Below are positions 1 through 6,000 of a stretch of 11,718 nt of DNA, in pieces. Both the position numbers and the translations under genes were made by a program. The notes under the pieces were generated by a model, which was not told the DNA's origin, searched no databases, and saw only the letters and a program-made list of their open reading frames with translations. The DNA is from Ignavibacteria bacterium (lineage in GTDB: Bacteria; Bacteroidota; Ignavibacteria; Tepidaquicellales; Tepidaquicellaceae): contig JAGPCH010000014.1 in NCBI GenBank assembly GCA_018058125.1, positions 1-11,718 on the forward strand. The letters are read 5' to 3'. Position 1 is the stretch's first letter. Each line of letters begins with the position of its first letter.

Positions 1-264
1 CTTTATTACTTTGTTCTTATTCTTTAATATAAAAGTATATTTTTCTTTCAGGAGAATTTTTTTCGATACAAAATCAACATTTTTAATTCCGGCTTCTTCA
101 AACAGTTCTCTTTTTGCTGCATCTAATGTTGATTCTCCCTTATCTCTGTGACCTTTTGCAAAAGACCAATGACCTTTTTTATGCTTTAATATCAGAAATT
201 TCAATGAACGGGGAAATTTACAGTACAATATTATTCCTACAGATTTATCTTTAGTAATTGGCAA
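1..264 (-). CDS. Nudix hydrolase, bis(5'-nucleosyl)-tetraphosphatase (Ap4A hydrolase)-like, partial (3' end off the left edge)
   Basis: The minus strand reads 88 codons from a TTG at 264 to the window edge with no stop. An in-frame TGA lies two codons upstream of that TTG, so TTG is the only plausible start. The Nudix box is complete at about residues 39-61 (G-x5-E-x7-R-E-L-x-E-E-x-G-I; G39, E45, R53, E54, E57 and E58 in place), so the Mg2+-binding catalytic helix is intact. The preceding GHWSFAKGH matches the style of asymmetric Ap4A hydrolases (NUDT2-like, usually GHWxFPKGH), which cleave Ap4A to ATP and AMP in the cytoplasm. That family is usually about 130-150 residues, so roughly 50 residues are missing off the edge. 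The gene begins 36 bp after the mazG stop on the same strand, which suggests one transcript for two nucleotide-sanitation enzymes. The Nudix call is firm; the exact substrate is inferred. Confidence 0.88.
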   Translation of the reverse strand, partial: MPITKDKSVGIILYCKFPRSLKFLILKHKKGHWSFAKGHRDKGESTLDAAKRELFEEAGIKNVDFVSKKILLKEKYTFILKNKNKVIK

Positions 265-300
265 TCTTCTTCAGTTAATTAAATTTTATTATTTTTTAAA

Positions 301-1122
301 TTACTCTTTAGAATCGGTTTTAGCTTTTTCCCAGACAACATCCATTTCTTCTAGAGTCATTTTTTCAATCGGGATATTATTTTCCTCGGCAAATTTTTCA
401 ATTTTTCTGAACCGGTTTCTGAATTTATTGATGGTTCCTCTGAGTGCATCTTCCGGATTGATCTTTAAAAATCTTGAATAATTTACAATAGAAAACAGGA
501 CATCACCCAATTCATCTTCAATCTCTTTAAGCGGCTTTCCGTTATTTACATTTTCGCGGAGTTCATGAAGCTCTTCCGAAATCTTGTCAAACACAGGCTC
601 TTCTTCTTTCCAGTCAAAACCTACTTTTGATGCTTTTTCCTGTATTCTGTATGCTTTAAGCAACGCAGGCAGCTGTTCAGGAATTCCTTCAATAATGGAT
701 TTTCTTCCTTCATTTTTTTTCAGAAGTTCCCAGTTCTTTTTAACTTCTTCACTGTCTGTAATCTGCACATCTCCGAATACATGAGGATGCCTGTCAATAA
801 GCTTAGTTTGCACAGAAGTTATAACTTCAGTAAGATCAAAATCTTTATTCTCTTCAGCTATGATCGAATGAAAAATAACCTGTAAAAGAATATCTCCCAA
901 TTCTTTCTTTAACTCCGGCATATTGTTCTCGTCAATAGCTTCAAGAACTTCATATGTTTCCTCAAGAAGACATCTTCTTAATGAAAGATGAGTCTGTATC
1001 CTGTCCCATGGGCAATCTTTTCGCAGACGTTTAACAATATTAACAAAATCATCAAACTCTTTTAAAAGTAAGTTTTCTTTATTCAAAAATAATTTGTTTA
1101 GAGAAATTTCTATTGGTGACAA
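301..1122 (-). CDS. mazG: Nucleoside triphosphate pyrophosphohydrolase MazG
   Basis: This is a cytoplasmic enzyme that hydrolyses (d)NTPs, including non-canonical ones, to NMP and pyrophosphate. The 273-residue length is usual for the two-domain MazG. The first MazG domain begins with CPWDRIQTH (37-45) and carries EETYE (54-58) and ELGD (74-77), followed by the conserved RHPHVFGD (111-118). A linker with GIPEQLPALLKA leads to the second domain, with EELHELRE (183-190), ELGD (204-207) and the C-terminal NKFRNRFRKIE helix. The acidic metal ligands are present in both copies. The start is TTG at 1122. There is no ATG in the N-terminal region, and the only nearby alternative is another TTG at 1086, so the first few residues are uncertain. 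No Shine-Dalgarno is visible. The Nudix gene follows 36 bp downstream on the same strand, and mmsA is divergent across a repeat-rich gap. Confidence 0.95.
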   Translation of the reverse strand: MSPIEISLNKLFLNKENLLLKEFDDFVNIVKRLRKDCPWDRIQTHLSLRRCLLEETYEVLEAIDENNMPELKKELGDILLQVIFHSIIAEENKDFDLTEVITSVQTKLIDRHPHVFGDVQITDSEEVKKNWELLKKNEGRKSIIEGIPEQLPALLKAYRIQEKASKVGFDWKEEEPVFDKISEELHELRENVNNGKPLKEIEDELGDVLFSIVNYSRFLKINPEDALRGTINKFRNRFRKIEKFAEENNIPIEKMTLEEMDVVWEKAKTDSKE

Positions 1123-1165
1123 GATAAAAATTTTATTATACTTTTTCAGTGGACAAATTCTGCAT

Positions 1166-1214
1166 AATTGGGAATTGGAATTTCAGAATTGGGATCTTTG
1201 ATCTTTGATCTTTG
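1166..1214. repeat. Degenerate heptamer repeat tract, seven units in 7-bp phase
   Basis: Cutting the sequence every 7 bases from 1166 gives AATTGGG, AATTGGA, ATTTCAG, AATTGGG, then three identical ATCTTTG units; an eighth, ATTTATA, is weaker. The phase is strict although the units vary. The tract lies in the divergent mazG/mmsA gap and has no coding role. It belongs to the same style of repeat as the tracts at 1245-1272, 2804-2838 and 11578-11675. Confidence 0.75.
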
Positions 1215-1244
1215 ATTTATACGATATCAGAAATTGGAAATAAC

Positions 1245-1272
1245 AGAGATCAAAAATCCAAAATCAAAAATC
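1245..1272. repeat. Heptamer repeat tract, four AAAAATC-type units
   Basis: The four consecutive 7-mers are AGAGATC, AAAAATC, CAAAATC and AAAAATC. The unit AAAAATC is identical to that of the perfect array at 11578-11675. Read on the other strand it is GATTTTT, which resembles the GATCTTT phase of the neighbouring tract at 1166-1214, so the two tracts face each other as an imperfect inverted pair. The mmsA reading frame is open through this tract, and that creates a misleading N-terminal extension of repeat-encoded residues. Confidence 0.75.
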
Positions 1273-1338
1273 TCTCTATTTCCTTTAATTTCAGATATAA
1301 AAACTATACTTTTCTTTCTCAAAAATTTAAAAAAAAAT

Positions 1339-2799
1339 ATGGAAACAAAATATCCCGATGTAAAAAATTACATTTCAGGATCATTTACAAAGAATGGACA
1401 CAAAACAATTGATGTGTTATGCCCTTTGGATGGTCAAGTAATTTCAACCGTTCCTTTATCAGAAAGAAAAGATCTTGATAAGGCTGTAAAGTCAGCATCT
1501 GAAGCCTATTTAATATGGTCGGCAGTTCCAATCAAAGAAAGAGTTCAGGTGTTTTATAATTATAAGACATTACTTGAAAAAAATCTGACCGAACTTTCGG
1601 AGCTAACTCACATAGAAAACGGAAAGACATTTGAAGAGGCAAAAGCGGAAGTTGAGAAAAGTATAGAGCTAACGGAGTTTGCATGTTCGCTGCCTCAGCT
1701 CATAGGAGGTGAATTACTTGAAGTAAGCGCCGGTGTTGAGTGCAGGATCGAGCATAAACCAATTGGAGTAGTAGCTTCGATCGCGCCTTTTAATTTTCCT
1801 CATATGGTTCCGCACTGGACCATTCCAAACGCAATTGCGCTGGGAAATTGTATGATACTGAAACCTTCGGAGCATGTACCTATTTCATCAAACCGTATCG
1901 CTGAAATGCTGAAGGAAGCGGGGCTTCCGGATGGAGTATTTAATGTAGTAAACGGAGACAGAGAAATAGTGGAAGCTATTTGTGATCATCCGGGAATTGC
2001 TGCTGTTTCATTTGTCGGTTCGACAAAAGTTGCAAAGATCGTTTATAGACGCGCAACATCGAATCTGAAAAGATGTGTTGCACTCGGTGGCGCAAAAAAT
2101 CATTTAATTGTTTTACCGGATGCTCATCCTGAAATGACGGCAAATAATGTAGCGGCATCAATGTCAGGCTGTGCCGGACAGAGATGCATGGCGGCATCTG
2201 CAATGGTAGGAGTCGGGGAAGTCGGCGGTATAGTTGAGATGATAGTCGAGGAAGCAAAGAAGATCGTACCCGGAAAAAATCTTGGTTCTGTAATATCGAA
2301 AGAAGCAAAAGATAGAATAGAAAGATATATTTCTGAAGCCGAGAAGCAAGGCGCGAAAATATTGGTCGATGGAAGGAATGCAATTGTAGAAGGAAGTGAA
2401 GGCGGATATTATGTAGGACCTACAGTGATTGATTTTGTGACGCCAGACATGGCAATTGCAAAGGAAGAAGTATTTGGTCCGGTAATTTCGATAATCAGAG
2501 CAAAGGATATTGATGAAGCTATTGAGATCGAAAACAGTTCGGAATACGGTAATGCAGCATCAGTCTTTACACAAAGCGGAGCAGCCGCAAGATATATAAT
2601 GGACAGAGCAAGCGCAGGTATGATTGGTATTAATATTGGAGTGCCTGTTCCTAGAGAACCGTTTTCATTTGGCGGATGGAACGAGTCAAAATTCGGTGTA
2701 TGTGATATTACAGGAAAGAGTTCGATAGAGTTCTGGACACAGCTTAAAAAAACTACTACTAAATGGAATCCTGAAGCGAAGAAGAACTGGATGAGCTAG
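1339..2799 (+). CDS. mmsA: CoA-acylating methylmalonate/malonate-semialdehyde dehydrogenase
   Basis: This NAD+- and CoA-dependent aldehyde dehydrogenase converts malonate semialdehyde to acetyl-CoA and methylmalonate semialdehyde to propionyl-CoA, releasing CO2. It is the last step of beta-alanine, valine or thymine breakdown. The 486-residue length fits the family. Visible features are the N-terminal NYISGSF, APFNFP (149-154), the cofactor-site KPSE (K175), GSTKVAK (227-233), ALGGAKNH in place of the glutamate motif of ordinary ALDHs (typical of MmsA), the catalytic Cys283 in GQRCMA, and EEVFGP (376-381). The frame stays open upstream to an ATG at 1234, but that stretch is translated heptamer repeat and low-complexity DNA. 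METKYPDVKNYISG from the ATG at 1339 matches the family's usual N-terminus, so 1339 is chosen. Residue 107 is Lys where B. subtilis IolA has a substrate-binding Arg. Heptamers flank both ends of the gene. The context (aminotransferase, dihydropyrimidinase) points to pyrimidine-derived beta-amino acids. Confidence 0.95.
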   Translation: METKYPDVKNYISGSFTKNGHKTIDVLCPLDGQVISTVPLSERKDLDKAVKSASEAYLIWSAVPIKERVQVFYNYKTLLEKNLTELSELTHIENGKTFEEAKAEVEKSIELTEFACSLPQLIGGELLEVSAGVECRIEHKPIGVVASIAPFNFPHMVPHWTIPNAIALGNCMILKPSEHVPISSNRIAEMLKEAGLPDGVFNVVNGDREIVEAICDHPGIAAVSFVGSTKVAKIVYRRATSNLKRCVALGGAKNHLIVLPDAHPEMTANNVAASMSGCAGQRCMAASAMVGVGEVGGIVEMIVEEAKKIVPGKNLGSVISKEAKDRIERYISEAEKQGAKILVDGRNAIVEGSEGGYYVGPTVIDFVTPDMAIAKEEVFGPVISIIRAKDIDEAIEIENSSEYGNAASVFTQSGAAARYIMDRASAGMIGINIGVPVPREPFSFGGWNESKFGVCDITGKSSIEFWTQLKKTTTKWNPEAKKNWMS

Positions 2800-2803
2800 A
2801 TTC

Positions 2804-2838
2804 GATTTGGGAATTGGGATATTTGATTTGGGATTTGA
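2804..2838. repeat. Heptamer repeat tract downstream of mmsA, five GATTTGG-type units
   Basis: Five units lie in strict 7-bp phase: GATTTGG, GAATTGG, GATATTT, GATTTGG, GATTTGA. They begin four bases after the mmsA stop codon. The consensus GATTTGG is close to GATTTTT, the complement of the AAAAATC unit seen elsewhere in the window. There is no clear hairpin, so this is not a conventional terminator. Confidence 0.72.
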
Positions 2839-2907
2839 GTAAAATATAATTTTCAATCACACTTGATAAAATTTTCAACTATTATAAAACTAATTTAAAT
2901 TCTCTTG

Positions 2908-4020
2908 ATGAAAAAAAAATCTTCCATCTTATCTTTCCTGATTTTAACAATACTATTTTTTTATTCAACAAAAATATCAACAGCATGTACGGATGCCAGA
3001 ATAATAGCAAAGGACGGATCAGTTCTTTCCGCAAGATCTATGGAATTTGGTGCGGCTATGAATTCAAGACTTGTCATCCGACCTCAGGGAACAGATTTTA
3101 AGTCATCTGCACCTGATAATGCAAAAGGAATAAGCTGGACAGGGAAATATGGATTTGTATATCTTGACGGTTTGGGAATAGATTGTGTAGTGGATGGATT
3201 GAATGAAGCGGGGTTAGGATTCGGCGCATTGTATCTTCCTGGGTTTGCGAAGTACGAGGAAATAGAAAATACAATTCAGGAAAATGCATTATCGAATCTG
3301 CAGTTAGGTGCCTGGATACTTTCACAATTTTCAACTACGGATGAAGTAATGTCAGCGATCACGGATGTAAATGTGTGGGGTGAGAAATTAACTGTTTTTG
3401 GAAATGAATATGTGCCATTACATTATGTAGTACATGATCCAATGGGGAAGAGTTTAGTACTTGAATGGGTTGACGGAAAGCTTACAGTCTATGATAATAC
3501 AGCAGGCGTCATGACCAACTCACCGACATATGACTGGCATATTACCAATTTAAGAAATTACATAAGTCTTTCGCCTGACAATTCAAATCCTGTGAAAGTC
3601 GGTGGAATTACATATCCGGCAAACGGACAAGGTTCGGGATTGTTTGGTATGCCGGGAGATCCGACACCTCCGTCAAGATTCATTCAGACTGTTTTTGCAC
3701 TGACAGCATCTGAAACACCCAACGATGCAACAGAAGCACTTATACTTGGTCAAAAGCTGATGAACCGGGTGGATCTGCCCGAAGGTTTGGCAAGAGATCC
3801 AAAAACAGGGGATAGTGATATTACACAATGGGCGGTTTTTCGCGATCATAAAAACAAAACATACTATTACCGGACATATAATGATATGACACTCAAGGCA
3901 ATTGATCTTAAAACGGCAGAACTATCACTGGGTACACCGATTCGAAGAATGACAATATCAGTTAATTTTCCAACGGTACAATTCATTGATCAGAATTCAA
4001 TGGAAATTTATTCAAAGTAA
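2908..4020 (+). CDS. Secreted choloylglycine hydrolase-family Ntn amidase (linear amide C-N hydrolase, penicillin V acylase/bile salt hydrolase-like)
   Basis: The protein has 370 residues. Residues 1-26 form a signal peptide (MKKK, a hydrophobic core, then STA), with predicted cleavage just before Cys27. That exposes Cys27 as the N-terminal nucleophile this Ntn-hydrolase family needs. Numbered from Cys27 as residue 1, Arg17 of the active site is present (ARSMEF), and residue 20 is Glu where the classic enzymes have Asp. Further conserved elements are DGLNEAGLGFGALYLPGF (about 96-113), TNSPTYDW (203-210, the family Asn at N204) and PPSRF (254-258, the family Arg at R257). Members hydrolyse amide bonds of penicillin V, bile salts or acyl-homoserine lactones; the substrate here cannot be read from sequence. 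The site of action should be the periplasm. A TTG one codon upstream (2905) is in frame, but the ATG at 2908 is preferred. The gene sits between mmsA and the aminotransferase in the same direction, so a role in the catabolic cluster is possible but unproven. Confidence 0.88.
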   Translation: MKKKSSILSFLILTILFFYSTKISTACTDARIIAKDGSVLSARSMEFGAAMNSRLVIRPQGTDFKSSAPDNAKGISWTGKYGFVYLDGLGIDCVVDGLNEAGLGFGALYLPGFAKYEEIENTIQENALSNLQLGAWILSQFSTTDEVMSAITDVNVWGEKLTVFGNEYVPLHYVVHDPMGKSLVLEWVDGKLTVYDNTAGVMTNSPTYDWHITNLRNYISLSPDNSNPVKVGGITYPANGQGSGLFGMPGDPTPPSRFIQTVFALTASETPNDATEALILGQKLMNRVDLPEGLARDPKTGDSDITQWAVFRDHKNKTYYYRTYNDMTLKAIDLKTAELSLGTPIRRMTISVNFPTVQFIDQNSMEIYSK

Positions 4021-4035
4021 TTATTCATTTAGGAA

Positions 4036-4096
4036 TTTACAAAAAGAATAGTTTTATGCAAATTTGATGTGAAGATTTTGAAAGAGTTTTTGTAAA
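4036..4096. repeat. 10-bp inverted repeat (TTTACAAAAA / TTTTTGTAAA) upstream of the RAYT palindrome
   Basis: TTTACAAAAA at 4036-4045 is exactly complementary to TTTTTGTAAA at 4087-4096, with a 41-bp spacer. It lies in the gap after the Ntn amidase and just outside the left palindrome of the RAYT locus. The arms are AT-only except for one C/G pair, so chance is a real possibility in DNA this AT-rich. Confidence 0.35.
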
Positions 4097-4114
4097 GAAT
4101 TGATAAACAGAAAA

Positions 4115-4140
4115 GCGAAAACCGTTTTAACGGTTTTTGC
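4115..4140. repeat. Left palindrome of the RAYT locus (possible REP-like hairpin or intrinsic terminator)
   Basis: The 12-base arms 4115-4126 (GCGAAAACCGTT) and 4129-4140 (AACGGTTTTTGC) pair with a single G-T mismatch around a 2-base centre. The 20-base core AAAACCGTTTTAACGGTTTT (4118-4137) differs at one position from the core of the right palindrome at 4595-4614. An A-tract, stem and T-tract layout also fits an intrinsic terminator for the upstream amidase gene, so terminator and transposon-end roles are both open. Confidence 0.82.
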
Positions 4141-4151
4141 GGAAGGAGCGA
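4140..4151 (+). repeat. Left copy of a 12-bp direct repeat (CGGAAGGAGCGA) carrying the RAYT ribosome-binding site
   Basis: CGGAAGGAGCGA here matches CGGAAGTAGCGA at 4573-4584 in 11 of 12 positions. The variable position gives GGAG on this side and GTAG on the other, the two tetranucleotide variants described next to REP hairpins mobilised by RAYT enzymes. The copy contains AAGGAG, five bases before the ATG at 4154. That is a strong Shine-Dalgarno in a window where no other gene has a convincing one. Confidence 0.68.
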
Positions 4152-4153
4152 AG

Positions 4154-4606
4154 ATGGACGGACCCATGATAAAGATATGGATACACACATATTTTAGTAC
4201 AAAAGATTTAATGCCTTTAATTAAAGAATCATTTGAGCCAATGTTATATTCCAAAATTAAGCAAAAGATTGAAGAAGAATTTAATTCTTTTGTGAGAAGT
4301 ATAAACGGTACAGAAAACCATGTTCACATTTTATTCAAGTTAAATCCTTGTTTCAGAGTTACGGATATTCTTAAAAATGTTAAAGGTGAATCATCTCACT
4401 GGATAAATCAGAACCGGTTTCTGGATGCGAAGTTTTCCTGGCAAAAAAGTTATGATGCTTTTTCGGTAGATGAAACCTTAGTCGAGACTATTGCCGCATT
4501 TATAGAAAATCAGAAAGAGTACCACAAGAATGTAACTTTCCAGGAAGAGAGGGAAGCGTTCTTAAGAAGATACGGAAGTAGCGACAGATCGGAAAAAACC
4601 GTTTAA
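4154..4606 (+). CDS. REP-associated tyrosine transposase (RAYT; Y1/IS200-like), possibly catalytically impaired
   Basis: This 150-residue protein belongs to the Y1-transposase superfamily: single-strand DNA transposases with a HUH metal site and one catalytic tyrosine. IHTYFSTKD lies at the N-terminus, the HUH motif is NHVHILF (H56 and H58), then KGESSHWIN, FSWQKSYDAFSV (94-105) and the C-terminal FIENQKEYHKNVTFQEE (116-132). Bacteroidota RAYTs usually read YIxNQEEHHKKxTF here, where the first Tyr is the nucleophile; this copy has Phe116. The C-terminus also ends early, its last codons and stop lying inside the right palindrome. The ATG at 4154 is chosen because AAGGAG precedes it; the frame is open further back to a TTG at 4100, but that part runs through the left palindrome. 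ATG 4166 is a secondary option. The gene lies alone between amidase and aminotransferase, probably a late insertion. It could be a domesticated or decaying single-copy RAYT. Confidence 0.88.
   Translation: MDGPMIKIWIHTYFSTKDLMPLIKESFEPMLYSKIKQKIEEEFNSFVRSINGTENHVHILFKLNPCFRVTDILKNVKGESSHWINQNRFLDAKFSWQKSYDAFSVDETLVETIAAFIENQKEYHKNVTFQEEREAFLRRYGSSDRSEKTV
4573..4584 (+). repeat. Right copy of the 12-bp direct repeat (CGGAAGTAGCGA)
   Basis: This copy lies inside the 3' end of the transposase gene, in the same orientation as the copy at 4140-4151, and differs only in GTAG versus GGAG. The bases that follow also resemble each other (AGATGG on the left, CAGATCGG on the right), so the shared block may be longer with a one-base gap. 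Confidence 0.65.
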
Positions 4607-4618
4607 ACGGTTTTTTCC
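4591..4618. repeat. Right palindrome of the RAYT locus: perfect 28-bp palindrome containing the transposase stop codon
   Basis: All 28 bases (arms 4591-4604 and 4605-4618) are self-complementary without mismatch. The arm is GGAAAAAACCGTTT. The transposase TAA at 4604-4606 spans the exact centre. Six A before and six T after the CCG/CGG stem give the layout of a bidirectional intrinsic terminator. Its 20-base core differs by one base from the core of the left palindrome. Confidence 0.88.
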
Positions 4619-4643
4619 CAAAACACTAATCAATACAAATCAT

Positions 4644-5996
4644 ATGAATTCAACTACAAATTCTCTTAAAGAAGAGATTATTCAGAATTGTCTGAACTTC
4701 ACACTTACCTCATGGTCAAAACAAAAAGGACTAAAACCACTTGTCATTGATAAAGCTGAAGGAGTTTACATTTATGATGCCAGCGGAAAAAAGATCATAG
4801 ATTTTTCTTCACAGCTTATAGCGGTAAATATTGGTCACGGTCATCCGAAGGTTGCTGAAGCTGTTTCAAAACAAATGAGTGAAGTCAGTTATGTTCAGCC
4901 GGGAATGATGACAAAAGTCAGAGGTGATGTCGGTAAAAAGCTGGCAGATATTTCTCCCGGAACATTGAACAGAACTTTCTTTACACTTGGAGGTGCAGAA
5001 GCTGTAGAAAATGCTATAAAGCTTGCTAGGATCTATACAGGCCGGCATAAGATTATTACATTGTATCAGTCATACCATGGCGCAACATATGCGTCTGCAA
5101 CTGCAGGAGGCGATCCGAGAAAGTTTGCCATAGATTCTCAGCAAGCACCGAATTTTGTTCATGTGGAAAATCCGTATTATTACAGATGTCCTTGGAAGAG
5201 CAATACTCCGGAAGAATGTTCGGAGTACGCTGCTGCTGCTTTGGAGAGAACTGTTCAGTACGAAGGACCAAACAGCATTGCAGCAATTATGCTTGAAGGG
5301 GAATCAGGTTCGTCAGGCTGTATTAAATTTCCTCCCGGATACTGGAAGAAAGTAAAAGCAATTGCTGATAAATACGGAATCCTTACTATTGCAGATGAAG
5401 TGATGAGCGGTTTCGGCAGAACGGGTAAATGGTTTGGAATAAATAATCATGATGTTGAACCGGATATAATGTGTATGGCAAAAGGAATCACTTCAGCATA
5501 TGTTCCTCTAGGTGGAATAATAGTTAAAGAAGAAATTGCAAAAACATTTGATGACAAACCGCTAATGCTGGGATTAACCTATTCAGCACACCCTGTTTCA
5601 CTTGCTGCAGCTAATGCGGTGATTGATATTTATACAGATGAAAATCTGATCGAGAATGCAGCAGTTATGGGAAAATATGTAAATGAGAAAATGTGTGAGA
5701 TGATGGGTAAGCATCCGTCAATAGGGGATTTCAGGAATACGGGTTTACTTGGCTGCATGGAACTGGTAAAAAACCGCAAGACAAAAGAACCGATGGCAAG
5801 ATGGAATGCACCTCCTGATGAAATGGGAATAATGAATAAAGTAATGGCGAAAATATCCGAACTGGGGATGTTCACACTTGGCAGATGGAATCTTATATTT
5901 GTAGCACCTCCATTATGTGTGACAAAAGAGCAGATCGATGAAGGGATGGAGATCATATCGGAGGCGCTGAAGATTGCGGATGAGGAGACTAAATAG
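4644..5996 (+). CDS. Class III PLP-dependent omega-amino acid aminotransferase (beta-alanine/3-aminoisobutyrate or taurine type)
   Basis: This fold-type I, class III aminotransferase has 450 residues, a normal length. PLP-site features are LGGAEAVENA (115-124), SYHGATY (143-149), the cofactor-ring aspartate D251 in ADEVMSGFGRTG (250-261), the Schiff-base Lys280 in MAKGITSAYVPLGG (278-291) and T312 in LTYSAHP. Its overall style is that of omega-aminotransferases acting on beta-alanine, 3-aminoisobutyrate, taurine or GABA with pyruvate or 2-oxoglutarate. With mmsA and dihydropyrimidinase in the same run of genes, the likely reaction is beta-alanine (or 3-aminoisobutyrate) to malonate (methylmalonate) semialdehyde in the cytoplasm. 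Taurine cannot be excluded by sequence alone, but no sulfoacetaldehyde gene is near. The ATG start at 4644 is 37 bp after the transposase stop and only 25 bp after the right palindrome, with no Shine-Dalgarno. Confidence 0.9.
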   Translation: MNSTTNSLKEEIIQNCLNFTLTSWSKQKGLKPLVIDKAEGVYIYDASGKKIIDFSSQLIAVNIGHGHPKVAEAVSKQMSEVSYVQPGMMTKVRGDVGKKLADISPGTLNRTFFTLGGAEAVENAIKLARIYTGRHKIITLYQSYHGATYASATAGGDPRKFAIDSQQAPNFVHVENPYYYRCPWKSNTPEECSEYAAAALERTVQYEGPNSIAAIMLEGESGSSGCIKFPPGYWKKVKAIADKYGILTIADEVMSGFGRTGKWFGINNHDVEPDIMCMAKGITSAYVPLGGIIVKEEIAKTFDDKPLMLGLTYSAHPVSLAAANAVIDIYTDENLIENAAVMGKYVNEKMCEMMGKHPSIGDFRNTGLLGCMELVKNRKTKEPMARWNAPPDEMGIMNKVMAKISELGMFTLGRWNLIFVAPPLCVTKEQIDEGMEIISEALKIADEETK

Positions 5997-6000
5997 TTTT

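Noticed and set aside
584..784. Plus-strand open frame of 66 codons opposite mazG
   Set aside because: It is the antisense shadow of a well-conserved MazG coding region, with serine/phenylalanine-rich composition and no domain.
1135..1140. TATAAT on the minus strand ahead of mazG as a -10 box
   Set aside because: It is only about 13 bases from the start codon, has no matching -35, and lies in AT-rich DNA where such hexamers are frequent; Bacteroidota promoters usually follow TAnnTTTG instead.
1976..2383. 135-codon minus-strand open frame within mmsA
   Set aside because: It overlaps the catalytic region of mmsA, and its His/Leu/Arg-rich composition is typical of antisense translation.
2908..4020. 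Lipoprotein anchoring at Cys27 of the Ntn amidase
   Set aside because: The residues before Cys are STA with Ser at -3, a poor lipobox, and this cysteine is the expected N-terminal nucleophile, which lipidation would block.
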